This document shows positions 34,691 to 42,489 of a stretch of DNA of 64,000 nucleotides, in pieces; position 1 is the stretch's first letter; every line of letters begins with the position of its first letter. The position numbers and the translations under genes are program-made. The DNA comes from Bacillus paramycoides (GTDB lineage Bacteria > Bacillota > Bacilli > Bacillales > Bacillaceae_G), in NCBI RefSeq assembly GCF_001884235.1, contig NZ_MAOI01000123.1:248001-312000 (forward strand), in the 5' to 3' direction. Below the pieces are notes generated by a model. That model was not told where the DNA came from. It made no database searches and saw only the letters and a list, made by a program, of their open reading frames with translations.

Positions 34691-34717
34691 AAAAAAGTAG
34701 TGCTATTGCACTACTTC
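34691..34717 (-). terminator. Terminator of hydroxylase gene
   Basis: AGAAGTAGTGCAATAGCACTACTTTTTTG on the minus strand, overlapping the 3' end. Confidence 0.85.
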
Positions 34718-35332
34718 TGTCTCTTTCTTCTTTTCTAAATTACGAGCCGTTTCACTAAGTTCAACATCTTTCCCATCTTTATACGTACCGAATAAAAAAT
34801 CATACACTGGATTAGAAACACCAAACCAATACTTTTCATTTTTGTAATGATGTAATATATGCTGTTTTTTAAGCCATCTTCCAAACTTAGTAAAGGGACG
34901 AATCGGCTTATGTGCAATATAATGTTTCCATTCATAAACGAGAAGCATTATGATCATTCCAATTCCAAAGGAGAGTGTAACTGTAACACTCTTTGTAAAT
35001 CCGTATAAAACGAATAAATAAATTGCAAAACCAGGTAAACTATACCAAACAGGTAAAAATAATAATTTCAAATCGTCTGGATACACGTGATGATCATAAT
35101 GTAATCTGCGAAGCATTTTTAATAAAAAACGATTCTTTGGTGGCTTAATGTGAAATAAAAAACGGTGAGTTACATATTCGTTAAGCGTATAAAAAACGAC
35201 TCCAGCAAGACACGATAAAATACCGATCCATGTGAAAAATTGCATTTTTAAAATAATGATAAAAATTAATAGGACACTATACATAATAACAATATCATGT
35301 TGTAAAAAGAACTCCTTTACCACTCTCTTCAT
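34703..35332 (-). CDS. Fatty-acid hydroxylase/sterol-desaturase superfamily membrane enzyme
   Basis: This 209-residue membrane protein has the di-iron histidine clusters of the family: HRFLFH (about 53), LHYDHHVYPD (about 74), HYIAHK (about 138) and HHYKNE (about 158). Hydrophobic segments around 15-55 and 85-135 place the His motifs on the cytoplasmic side. Bacterial homologues include carotenoid and fatty-acid hydroxylases; substrate is unknown. GGGGGAAGAAAG precedes the ATG. It appears monocistronic. Confidence 0.85.
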   Translation of the reverse strand: MKRVVKEFFLQHDIVIMYSVLLIFIIILKMQFFTWIGILSCLAGVVFYTLNEYVTHRFLFHIKPPKNRFLLKMLRRLHYDHHVYPDDLKLLFLPVWYSLPGFAIYLFVLYGFTKSVTVTLSFGIGMIIMLLVYEWKHYIAHKPIRPFTKFGRWLKKQHILHHYKNEKYWFGVSNPVYDFLFGTYKDGKDVELSETARNLEKKKETEVVQ

Positions 35333-35350
35333 CTTTCTTCCCCCTTCTCC

Positions 35351-35386
35351 AAAAAAACAGCCGCAACCTATCGTTACGACTATTTC
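35351..35386 (-). terminator. Terminator between 35411 gene and hydroxylase
   Basis: AGTCGTAAC, a loop, GTTGCGGCT and TTTTTTT on the minus strand, with G-U pairs. Confidence 0.7.
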
Positions 35387-35410
35387 TATTTTATTCTTAT
35401 TCTATTCACT

Positions 35411-35704
35411 TTACAAATTTGCCTGCTGCTCTATTGTCGAGAAAAAAGTGTTCGGACCAAATATATTTTGCTTCGGAATAATGTGTTCCACTGCAAATAC
35501 TGTTACTTCTCCCCTTTGTACTTCTCCAATAATAAGCCCAAATACTTCATGATTTACCGCAAACGTTGGTTGTTTCGTTTGCAGCAACCTTGCTGCATTG
35601 TTAAATACCGCTTCATATAGTGGATTTCTATCAGTAATTTCTTTTCGAATTTTTGGTGCTAAAGTGATGATAATTTCTTTTCCGTCAATAGTGGTTCGAT
35701 ACAT
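35411..35704 (-). CDS. Small protein of unknown function
   Basis: This 97-residue protein (MYRTTIDGKEIIITLAPKIR...) lacks membrane segments, signal or recognisable motif. It is predicted to be a mixed alpha/beta soluble protein. The ATG at 35704 has GGGGAG seven bases upstream; the longer frame to 35755 lacks support. It follows the LysE-type exporter by 19 bases, probably in one transcript, which does not reveal a function. Confidence 0.7.
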   Translation of the reverse strand: MYRTTIDGKEIIITLAPKIRKEITDRNPLYEAVFNNAARLLQTKQPTFAVNHEVFGLIIGEVQRGEVTVFAVEHIIPKQNIFGPNTFFSTIEQQANL

Positions 35705-35723
35705 AAAAATCTCCCCTTCAATC

Positions 35724-36356
35724 TTATGTGAACAACTGTAAAGCTTTGTATGCAAAATGGATAGAATATCCCACTAAAATAATACCTGCTCCTGCTGTAA
35801 TATAGCCAAGTGCTTTTTTCTTTAATAAAGTTCTTCCAAAATGAACAGAAAAAGCAATATTTAAATTCCATAAAATAATACCAACAATAATACAAAGACT
35901 GTATAAAAAAGCTTCTTGTTTCGTTACCTTCGTAAGCAATGAGCTAAGTGTACTTCCGTATATACCAAACCAAAAAACAAGATTTAACGGATTGGATATC
36001 GCGATTAAAAATCCCGCCATAAAAGATTGTTTAAGTCCACCTACCTCTTCTTGTTTATATTCCATATTCGCGTGAGAAATCCCTTGTTTTACACTTTGAA
36101 ATCCTAAATAAAACAATAAGAAAAACCCAGTGCAATACATAAAAGCTTGTACATATGTATACATAAACACAGAAGATAAACCGAAATAAATAAGAAGCAT
36201 AAACAAAATATCTGCAGTCATTCCCCCAATTCCAACAATCCAAGCATGCCAAAATCCGCGTTCAATTCCTCGTTTTAACATCTCAATATTAATCGGACCT
36301 ACCGGTGCAGCTAATGAAATACCTAATACTATTTGCTGTATAATCGCTCCAAACAT
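35724..36356 (-). CDS. LysE/RhtB-family amino-acid exporter
   Basis: This 210-residue membrane protein has about six membrane segments and the family signature near the N-terminus (GISLAAPVGPINIEMLKRG at about 10-28) and NPLNLVFWFGIYGS in the second half. LysE-type carriers export amino acids such as lysine, homoserine or threonine. The start is ATG 36356 (MFGAIIQQ) with AAAGGAT upstream; the frame can extend to 36437. The substrate is unknown. The downstream 97-residue protein is probably co-transcribed. Confidence 0.88.
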   Translation of the reverse strand: MFGAIIQQIVLGISLAAPVGPINIEMLKRGIERGFWHAWIVGIGGMTADILFMLLIYFGLSSVFMYTYVQAFMYCTGFFLLFYLGFQSVKQGISHANMEYKQEEVGGLKQSFMAGFLIAISNPLNLVFWFGIYGSTLSSLLTKVTKQEAFLYSLCIIVGIILWNLNIAFSVHFGRTLLKKKALGYITAGAGIILVGYSIHFAYKALQLFT

Positions 36357-36469
36357 CGCTCTATCCTTTCTACTTCCTTTACTACTAAGTAATGATGCAA
36401 ATATGAAAAATAGACTCGCTTCATAAGAAATATCCACTATTAAAATACCCTTTTTTATCCAAAATATGC

Positions 36470-36496
36470 AAAAGAGCCATCCAGTTGATGGCCCTC
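36470..36496 (-). terminator. Hairpin terminator after YcgG-like gene
   Basis: GCCATCAACTGGATGGC followed by TCTTTT on the minus strand, next to the repeat copy. Confidence 0.7.
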
Positions 36497-36508
36497 ATTT
36501 CTCTACCT

Positions 36509-36578
36509 TATCCCGCTATTTGCGGGATAATAATCAGTGGGGGATGAACCCTCCCCGCTGATTAAAGTTTCACTTTAT
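36509..36578 (-). repeat. Dispersed hairpin repeat (bcr1-like, partial) at the 3' end of the YcgG-like gene
   Basis: Read on the minus strand it begins ATAAAGTGAAACTTTAATCAG, then GCGGGGAGGG...CCCCCACTGAT and CCCGC...GCGGG, matching the first 70 bases of the element at 14041. The element supplies the last codons and stop (…HKVKL-stop) of the 36562 gene. ATAAA/TTTAT is the end motif of bcr1 as I recall. Confidence 0.65.
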
Positions 36579-37290
36579 GATGAAAAGGACATTTACCTTT
36601 AATCAGCTCAATATCATCCCCAATAAAATACTGTTTCCATTCACGATGATCTATATCACCATAGTGGCTAATGTTAGGATGCTTCGGCAACTGATCCCAT
36701 TTTTTAACTCGCTCACGGACCATTTGTCTGGAATATGCACCTTTAGGACGATCTCCTTCTAATCCATCGAAAATAGTGCGTGGCTGGAATCCAATAACAA
36801 GGGAATTTCCTAAATGCCTAGTCTTTCGCTGTTTATAAGCCGGCGCATTCCCAAACGCAAATATCGGTTCACCCCCAAATGAAAATTCCCACAAATAATG
36901 GTCTGGATCTTTCGGAATTTGCTTCGGCCATGTTTGATTATCTTTTTCATGTAAATACTGTAGTACTTTCCAAAAATAATCACGATAATATTCGAGTGGC
37001 TGCTCTTCACGTTCAGGTTCTACAAAAAGAAAAAATCCTCTTCTTACAATTGGTCGCTCTTTCATTAACTCTAAGAAAGATAACATTGTATTCGGCAAAT
37101 GACTCCAATCATTACGAGAGAGAAATGAATAACGAAGCTCATTCTTTTTTAAAGCTGTCAAACCGAAATAACATGGAAAAGTGGGTTCTAGCACGACATT
37201 CGAAAAATTATTAAATTCTTTCGCAACCCAATTCGGTATATCGTCTCTATTTTTCATTCCTTCATTATCTAATAAATAAGACTCACCCAT
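36562..37290 (-). CDS. YqcI/YcgG-family protein
   Basis: This 242-residue soluble protein has TFPCYFGLTALKKNELRYSF near the N-terminus, FFLFVEPEREEQPLEYYRDYF in the middle and a C-terminal CPFHH. These are typical of the YqcI/YcgG family, whose function I do not know; some members are described as FPC/CPF-motif containing and possibly heme- or metal-linked. The stop codon and last residues (KVKL) come from the adjacent repeat element. Start: ATG 37290. It is monocistronic. Confidence 0.75.
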   Translation of the reverse strand: MGESYLLDNEGMKNRDDIPNWVAKEFNNFSNVVLEPTFPCYFGLTALKKNELRYSFLSRNDWSHLPNTMLSFLELMKERPIVRRGFFLFVEPEREEQPLEYYRDYFWKVLQYLHEKDNQTWPKQIPKDPDHYLWEFSFGGEPIFAFGNAPAYKQRKTRHLGNSLVIGFQPRTIFDGLEGDRPKGAYSRQMVRERVKKWDQLPKHPNISHYGDIDHREWKQYFIGDDIELIKGKCPFHHKVKL

Positions 37291-37555
37291 TCTTTCACCT
37301 CATTATGTACAGCATTCATTTAAGAATATTACATAATCAGCTTGTCCTATACCTTTTTATAAATTTGAACGAAAAATTATTTAAAAATACAAAAATTTAA
37401 AACCGCTTACTTGACTAAATTCTACCAATTCGTGTATATTTAAATTAATCATTTAGCAGAATATTCGAGAATATAGCATTTTTAATTTATATTATCTTTT
37501 CAAATGAATTTCACTAAATGAAAAAAAGTAATCGTTTTTTAGGAGGAATTGTAAC
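37291..37555 (+). promoter_or_regulatory. Promoter and leader of the cold-shock gene
   Basis: -35 TTGACT (37411-37416), an 18-base spacer and -10 TATATT (37435-37440) give a transcript with a leader of about 110 bases, as is usual for csp genes, whose leaders control stability and translation in the cold. AGGAGG precedes the start. No riboswitch motif was seen. Confidence 0.6.
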
Positions 37556-37753
37556 ATGCAAGGAAAAGTAAAATGGTTTAACAATGAAAAAGGTTTTGGA
37601 TTTATCGAAATGGAAGGCTCTGATGATGTATTCGTACATTTCTCTGCTATTCAAGGCGACGGCTACAAAGCTTTAGAGGAAGGTCAAGAAGTATCTTTCG
37701 ACATTACTGAAGGAAACCGTGGACCTCAAGCTGCTAACGTAGTAAAACTTTAA
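37556..37753 (+). CDS. cspD: Cold-shock protein (CspD/CspB-like)
   Basis: This 65-residue single cold-shock domain protein has RNP1 (KGFGFIEM) and RNP2 (VFVHFSAI), which bind single-stranded RNA/DNA and act as RNA chaperones. Length and sequence are typical. A TTAGGAGGAATTG site precedes the ATG. The symbol is based on the neighbourhood (ypeQ/ypeP-like genes to the right) and should be read as cspD-like. The terminator 37765-37798 follows. The B. cereus group has several csp paralogues. Confidence 0.9.
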   Translation: MQGKVKWFNNEKGFGFIEMEGSDDVFVHFSAIQGDGYKALEEGQEVSFDITEGNRGPQAANVVKL

Positions 37754-37764
37754 TCCAACATATG

Positions 37765-37798
37765 ACAGGAGGTTACCTTACTTGGTAACCTCCTTTGT
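37765..37798 (+). terminator. csp terminator
   Basis: GGAGGTTACCTTACTTGGTAACCTCC followed by TTTG. Confidence 0.88.
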
Positions 37799-37872
37799 TA
37801 TTCCTTTGTATATTTCCGTTTTACAGAGCAAAAACTATGTGAAATGCGCAAAATACAAAGGAGGCAATAACA

Positions 37873-38121
37873 ATGAGTTCACATGTAAATGATTTTGAAG
37901 AAGTAAAATTCCGTGTAGAAACAGCACAAAAAATGGTCGGTTCTGCAACAATTTCAATGGATCCAGACACATTAGAACATGCCACTACTGCAGTAGAAGC
38001 GGCTCGTTCTCAGCTGGAAATTATGAAATCCGTTGCGACGGATTTAGATGAGCCATTTCTAATGAATGAAGAAAAAAAATTAAGTAAATGCGAGCATCAA
38101 TTACACGAAGCGAAGCACTAA
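37873..38121 (+). CDS. DUF2564-like small protein
   Basis: This 82-residue, helical, acidic soluble protein (SSHVNDFEEVKFRVETAQKMV...) is similar to DUF2564/YpzA-like Bacillus proteins of unknown function. AAAGGAGGC precedes the ATG. It lies between the cold-shock gene and the YpeQ/YpeP-like genes, an arrangement I recall from B. subtilis (cspD-degR-ypzA-ypeQ region). It ends at a bidirectional terminator that also serves the converging zinc-finger gene. Confidence 0.7.
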   Translation: MSSHVNDFEEVKFRVETAQKMVGSATISMDPDTLEHATTAVEAARSQLEIMKSVATDLDEPFLMNEEKKLSKCEHQLHEAKH

Positions 38122-38156
38122 AAAACATCCAGAGAAAATTCTCTGGATGTTTTTTC
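38122..38156. terminator. Bidirectional terminator
   Basis: AAACATCCAGAGAA and TTCTCTGGATGTTTTTT arms; it overlaps the stop of the minus-strand zinc-finger gene. Confidence 0.88.
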
Positions 38157-38331
38157 ATGACAATTGCTCCCCATACTTTTTCAATTTCTCTCCAACCGTA
38201 CATTGCCGTATACAAAAAGAATGGGCATAGTATTTACTATGATTTCTCCGATTATGTTCCTGCAAGAAACACCCTTCGCAATACGTTTCTAATAAGTCAT
38301 TTACCTCTGTAATGAGTTGCTTTTTATTCAC
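38155..38331 (-). CDS. ypeQ: YpeQ-like zinc-finger protein
   Basis: This 58-residue protein was read by eye from GTG 38331 (MNKKQLITEVNDLLETYCEG) to TGA 38155. It has Cys-x2-Cys (CEGCFLQEHNRRNHSK) and C-x3-C (CIRQCTVGEKL), matching the zf-C2HCIx2C family. AGAGGTG precedes the GTG. It is twelve bases downstream of the ypeP-like RNase H gene and thus probably co-transcribed. The role is unknown; the family is small and Bacillus-typical. The gene is too short for a 60-codon filter. Confidence 0.8.
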   Translation of the reverse strand: MNKKQLITEVNDLLETYCEGCFLQEHNRRNHSKYYAHSFCIRQCTVGEKLKKYGEQLS

Positions 38332-38343
38332 GTGTGCACCTCT

Positions 38344-39003
38344 CTATTCGGTTATTTCTTTATGACTATCAATTGTCGTCCCTTCTAATGCTTGCGCTGC
38401 TAATTGATGTGCCTCTTTATTTTGTTTTCTAGATATCGGTTCACAAACAAACTTTAATTTCATTTGCTTTGCTTTTTGTTCAATTTGATCTAAGTAATGA
38501 TTTAAATGTTCATCATAGCAAGGCCATTCACCAGCTAATTGCTGCAGTACAACTTGGGAATCTCCACGAAGTGTAACTGCTTCATATTTAATTCCTAATT
38601 CCTCAAGTATATTTATCCCGTATAATAATGCTGCATACTCCGCTTCGTTATTATCATATATGCCTTCTATGTATGCATTGCGACGAATTCGATAATTTGT
38701 ATTTCCTTTTTTATAGTATACACATATGCCAACCCCAGCTTCTTTCGTCTGCACATCATAGCCACCATCAAAATAAACTTGAATTTCTTGAATCTCTTCC
38801 TCCACTTGCTTACTCAATTTTTTCATTTCTTTTAATGACCATTCCGCGTCCATTTCATCGTAAAATAAAAGCTCTTTTACCCTTCCTGTTTTCTCAAAAT
38901 CCTCCGCAAATTGAAGCACTTCTTCTATGTTCATATAGTCTGTTGCTAATTCAGTTTGTAAACCGCGCTTCGTTTTATACAACCAATGCATTTTATATTT
39001 CAT
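38344..39003 (-). CDS. ypeP: YpeP-like RNase H-fold protein
   Basis: This 219-residue protein has an N-terminal helical region (about 1-70) followed by an RNase HI-like domain with catalytic Asp in VYFDGGYD, Glu in YDNNEAEYAAL and Asp in LRGDSQVVLQQ. At the fourth metal position the sequence is NKEAHQLA, while active enzymes have N-x-x-A-D, so activity is uncertain. It is transcribed leftward ahead of the zinc-finger gene. A second, fully equipped RNase H-like gene lies at 40739 on the opposite strand. Confidence 0.85.
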   Translation of the reverse strand: MKYKMHWLYKTKRGLQTELATDYMNIEEVLQFAEDFEKTGRVKELLFYDEMDAEWSLKEMKKLSKQVEEEIQEIQVYFDGGYDVQTKEAGVGICVYYKKGNTNYRIRRNAYIEGIYDNNEAEYAALLYGINILEELGIKYEAVTLRGDSQVVLQQLAGEWPCYDEHLNHYLDQIEQKAKQMKLKFVCEPISRKQNKEAHQLAAQALEGTTIDSHKEITE

Positions 39004-39090
39004 ACTAGATTCCCCTTATATAAGACTTCTTATATTTATTTTATTATATTTTATCAAGAGTCACTGTATTATATTCAATATAATCACATA

Positions 39091-39123
39091 CAAAAAGAGC
39101 CATCCTATAAGGAACGGCTCTTT
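39091..39123 (-). terminator. queT terminator
   Basis: On the minus strand GAAAGAGCCGTTCC pairs with GGATGGCTCTTTTTG. Confidence 0.85.
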
Positions 39124-39129
39124 CACCTA

Positions 39130-39615
39130 TTACATAAATCTTTCAAATTGTACTCGCTTATTAATCCAGTACATTACAGGCATACCAATCGCCATTACAA
39201 CAAATTCACCAACTGCACACGTTAGCCATGTTAATAAAAATGGCAGATCAAATGCAAGATGAAGTTCGATTGCTATCATAAACATTGTGACTGTAAAGAT
39301 CACTGTATTAAAAATCATACGAGCCCAAACACCTTTAATGAAGCGCATAGAAATAATAGTTGCAAGTAATGCAAGAATTGATTGCCCTACTCCAAATACT
39401 AAATCGTAAGCGATCATTGGTGAGAAAAAGAGATTCGTTAAAAATACACCTAATACAATCCCGTAAATTGCTTTCTTATTGAATACAACGAGATGGTTAA
39501 ACATCTCTGAAATACGAAACTGTACATTCGTAAAGCCAAATGGCTGAATAAGCATAGAAACAGCAATATATAATGCCGCTAAAATACCATTACCGACTAA
39601 TGTTCTTATATTCAT
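39130..39615 (-). CDS. queT: Queuosine precursor ECF transporter S component QueT
   Basis: This 161-residue membrane protein has about six hydrophobic segments and residues FGFTNVQFRISEMFNHLVVF (about 27-46) and YDLVFGVGQSILALLA. It is the substrate-binding component of an energy-coupling factor importer for preQ0/preQ1. The energising EcfAAT module is encoded elsewhere. It is controlled by a preQ1 riboswitch that overlaps the ribosome site, which supports the assignment. Start: ATG 39615. Confidence 0.92.
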   Translation of the reverse strand: MNIRTLVGNGILAALYIAVSMLIQPFGFTNVQFRISEMFNHLVVFNKKAIYGIVLGVFLTNLFFSPMIAYDLVFGVGQSILALLATIISMRFIKGVWARMIFNTVIFTVTMFMIAIELHLAFDLPFLLTWLTCAVGEFVVMAIGMPVMYWINKRVQFERFM

Positions 39616-39623
39616 GACAAAAT

Positions 39624-39663
39624 CTCCTTAGTTTTTTTACGTGGGATGGTTTCGAACCACGTT
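39624..39663 (-). promoter_or_regulatory. preQ1-I riboswitch
   Basis: On the minus strand P1 is ACGTGG pairing with CCACGT, the loop has TTCGAAACCATC, and the tail is AAAAAAACTAAGGAG, the A-rich segment that docks in the minor groove and includes the ribosome site. Class I (type 1/2) structure; preQ1 binding is expected to hide the ribosome site of queT. Confidence 0.9.
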
Positions 39664-39797
39664 ATTCGTTTTTAGGCAACAAGATTACATTTTACGCAAT
39701 ATGCACTCTTTCGTCAATAGATTCCTATCATTAACTACCCTTTTTCTTATAGAAGACGTATAATATAACGTATGAAAGATTTAGGAGGTTCCATTTC

Positions 39798-40670
39798 ATG
39801 ACAGTAACAATTCAAAATGAAAAAGTGATCGTTTCCATTTCTGACAAAGGTGCAGAATTACAAAGCGTTCGCTTAAAAGAAGACAACACAGAATATTTAT
39901 GGCAAGGTGATTCTACTTATTGGGGACGTCGTGCACCAATTTTGTTCCCAATCGTCGGTCGATTAGTAGAAAATACATACTACGTAGACGGTAAACCTTA
40001 TTCATTAACACAACACGGTTTTGCTCGTGATCTAATGTTCTCTGTACAAGAACAAAGTGAAACAAAAATTACTTATATCGTTACTAGTAATGAAGAGACA
40101 TTAAAAAACTATCCATATGAATTTGAATTACTCGTTTCTTATGAAGTAGACGAACAAAATATACATGTTACATATGAAGTAAACAACCCCGCTTCAAAAG
40201 AGATGTTCTTTTCAATCGGAGCACACCCTGGATTCAACTGTCCTTTATTAGACGGCGAATCATTTGCAGATTATCATCTATCATTTAATGGATCTGAACG
40301 TTTAGAATCTAGTATATTAGAAGGCCCTTTTCTTTCAAATGAAAAGCAACTAATCGCTGAAAATACAAAAGAATTGCCACTTACATATGATTTATTCAAA
40401 AATGACGCACTTATTTTTGAAAATATGAATACGAATGAAATTTCAATTCGTTCTCATAAACATAATAAATTTGTAAAAGTAGCATTCGATGGTTTCCCAT
40501 TTGTCGGCGTTTGGACACCAGGAGATAACGCACCTTTCTTATGTATTGAACCTTGGTACGGAATTGCTGATGAAATAAAGCAAGCAAAAGATTTTAAAGA
40601 AAAAAAAGGAATTCAATCGTTACAAGCGAATGAAACATTTACATGTCGTTATAGCATTACAATTGGATAA
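39798..40670 (+). CDS. Aldose 1-epimerase family protein
   Basis: This 290-residue beta-supersandwich enzyme has RRAPILFPIVGRLVENTYY (about 48-66), the catalytic His in SIGAHPGFNCPL and Glu in CIEPWYGIAD. It resembles LacX/YeaD-type hexose-6-phosphate or galactose mutarotases. The sugar substrate cannot be told. TTAGGAGG precedes the ATG, and a promoter lies near 39745 (TTTTTC...TATAATAT). A hairpin at 40677-40713 follows. Confidence 0.85.
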   Translation: MTVTIQNEKVIVSISDKGAELQSVRLKEDNTEYLWQGDSTYWGRRAPILFPIVGRLVENTYYVDGKPYSLTQHGFARDLMFSVQEQSETKITYIVTSNEETLKNYPYEFELLVSYEVDEQNIHVTYEVNNPASKEMFFSIGAHPGFNCPLLDGESFADYHLSFNGSERLESSILEGPFLSNEKQLIAENTKELPLTYDLFKNDALIFENMNTNEISIRSHKHNKFVKVAFDGFPFVGVWTPGDNAPFLCIEPWYGIADEIKQAKDFKEKKGIQSLQANETFTCRYSITIG

Positions 40671-40676
40671 GTACTC

Positions 40677-40713
40677 TATCCCCTACTTCTATAAAGTTTT
40701 CACGTAGGGGATA
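40677..40713 (+). terminator. Hairpin after epimerase gene
   Basis: TATCCCCTAC and GTAGGGGATA arms; weak U tract, so termination may be partial and the RNase H gene read through. Confidence 0.55.
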
Positions 40714-40738
40714 ACCTTATAAATGGAGGTTTCTCATT

Positions 40739-41125
40739 TTGATTGAAGTATATATCGATGGTGCATCAAAAGGCAATCCTGGACCTTCTGGAGCGGGAGT
40801 TTTTATTAAAGGCATACAGCCACCTGTACAATTATCATTACCACTTGGGACAATGTCCAACCATGAAGCTGAATACCACGCTTTACTTGCAGCATTAAAA
40901 TATTGTGCAGAGCATAATTATAGCATTGTATCTTTTCGCACAGATTCCCAGCTTGTTGAGCGAGCTGTTGAAAAAGAATACGCAAAAAATAAAATGTTTG
41001 CACCACTTCTAGAAGAAGCACTGCAATACATAAAAAATTTCGATCTCTTTTTTATTAAGTGGATTCCAAGTAGTCAAAATAAAGTTGCTGATGAATTAGC
41101 TAGAAAAGCTATTTTACAAAATTAA
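40739..41125 (+). CDS. Ribonuclease HI-type protein (YpdQ-like)
   Basis: This 128-residue single RNase H domain has all four acidic residues: Asp in VYIDGASKGNPGPSG, Glu in SNHEAEYHALL, Asp in FRTDSQLVERA and Asp in KVADELARKA. It should cleave the RNA strand of RNA-DNA hybrids; similar Bacillus proteins include YpdQ. The start is TTG 40739, with ATGGAGG eight bases upstream. It is followed seven to thirteen bases later by an EamA transporter, with which it may share a transcript. Confidence 0.88.
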   Translation: MIEVYIDGASKGNPGPSGAGVFIKGIQPPVQLSLPLGTMSNHEAEYHALLAALKYCAEHNYSIVSFRTDSQLVERAVEKEYAKNKMFAPLLEEALQYIKNFDLFFIKWIPSSQNKVADELARKAILQN

Positions 41126-41138
41126 CGGGGGTATGATT

Positions 41139-42044
41139 GTGAAAAAAGAGTGGATTGCTCCTCTCGCTTTATTATTTGTCTCTTTCATTTGGGGAGCTAC
41201 GTTTGTTGTCGTTCAAAATGCTATGTCTTTTGTTGGGCCATTTACTTTTAATGGAGTTCGCTTTTTATTCGCTGGAATTATTTTATTATTCGTTCAAATT
41301 ATTTTCTCACAAAAAACTTCAAAACAAGATATAAAACAGAGTAGTCTCGCCGGATTGATTGTTGGATTCTTTTTATGTGTTGGCTATTTATTACAAACAT
41401 TCGGTTTACTCTATACAACCTCTTCAAAAGCTGGTTTCTTAACAGGACTTAGTATCGTTATGGTTCCAATCCTGTCTTTTATCTTTTTAAAACAGCGGGC
41501 TACAATTTTCATCGTACTTGGTATTACTGTGGCAACAGCAGGTTTATACTTATTAACGGCTGGTGATTCTTTTCAATTAAACATTGGAGATATACTCGTT
41601 CTCGGTTGTGCTGTCGCTTTCGCTGCCCATATTCTTGTTAACGGTTTCTTTTCTAAGAAAATATCACCTTTATTACTAAGCACCTCTCAAGTATTAGCTG
41701 TAGGTATGTTTTCTTCTATTTGCGCTTTTTTGTTTGAAGATTGGGAAAAATTATTTTCAGTATCACTATGGACGAATCATTCCTTTTTATTCGCTCTATT
41801 TCTCACTTCCCTGTTTGCGACATCAATTGCTTTTTTCATTCAAACATCTGCACAAAAACACACTTCTCCAACGCGAGTAGCAATTATTTTCGCAATGGAG
41901 CCTGTTTTTGCAGCACTAACAGGCGTTCTAGTTGCAAACGAACAACTTTCTATTTCTGCCATTATCGGGTGTCTATGCATTTTCCTAGGTATGGTTTTTG
42001 TTGAACTGCCTTCAAAAGCAAAAAAAGAAGCGCAGGCTGCGTGA
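41139..42044 (+). CDS. EamA/DMT-family transporter
   Basis: This 301-residue membrane protein has ten hydrophobic segments in two EamA repeats (FIWGATFVVVQNAMSFVGPF near residue 15 and VAIIFAMEPVFAALTGVLVA near 250). Members export or import metabolites such as amino acids or purines; specificity is unknown. The start is placed at GTG 41139 with ACGGGGG seven bases away; ATG 41133 is the alternative. It converges with the small gene at 42047. Confidence 0.85.
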   Translation: MKKEWIAPLALLFVSFIWGATFVVVQNAMSFVGPFTFNGVRFLFAGIILLFVQIIFSQKTSKQDIKQSSLAGLIVGFFLCVGYLLQTFGLLYTTSSKAGFLTGLSIVMVPILSFIFLKQRATIFIVLGITVATAGLYLLTAGDSFQLNIGDILVLGCAVAFAAHILVNGFFSKKISPLLLSTSQVLAVGMFSSICAFLFEDWEKLFSVSLWTNHSFLFALFLTSLFATSIAFFIQTSAQKHTSPTRVAIIFAMEPVFAALTGVLVANEQLSISAIIGCLCIFLGMVFVELPSKAKKEAQAA

Positions 42045-42046
42045 AG

Positions 42047-42307
42047 TTACGCTTGTAACTTCCGCATAAAAGCCTTAGCGCTTTTTTTATCTGTAATTTC
42101 TTCTTCTTTCAATCGTTCTAATAACGCAACAAAATAACTGCCATCAAACTGTAGTTGATGTTTGATCGTCGCTTCTATTGCCGCATTCACAATTCCATCA
42201 GATGCGCCAGTATATCCTTGTCCAAACATAATAAACCCTTGCGCTTCCTCTGATAACTTAAATCCTTTCGTATGTAAGAATGAAAGATAATCTTCTACTG
42301 TTTGCAT
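42047..42307 (-). CDS. Small protein of unknown function (DUF6123-like)
   Basis: This 86-residue acidic soluble protein (MQTVEDYLSFLHTKGFKLSE...) is helical with a conserved-looking centre IMFGQGYTGASDGIVNAAIEA. It resembles small B. cereus group proteins I recall as DUF6123; function is unknown. The stop lies two bases from the stop of the converging transporter gene. A GTGGGAAT site precedes the ATG. Confidence 0.65.
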   Translation of the reverse strand: MQTVEDYLSFLHTKGFKLSEEAQGFIMFGQGYTGASDGIVNAAIEATIKHQLQFDGSYFVALLERLKEEEITDKKSAKAFMRKLQA

Positions 42308-42489
42308 AATATTCCCACCTACTCAAAAATTCTCCACCTCCTATCATACATGTTTTTACACTCTATGAGAATGAAATTTCTTTGACAACTTTGTAAACAG
42401 CTCGCCTACTCCTATAGCAAAAGAGGATTCTTCTACAATATTACGGAATATATAAAGTGATAATTATTTTGTATTAAAGGAGAGACATA

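Noticed and set aside
37441-37555. c-di-GMP riboswitch in the cold-shock leader, as described for a csp operon in B. thuringiensis
   Set aside because: None of the GEMM-I conserved blocks is present and the leader is too short.
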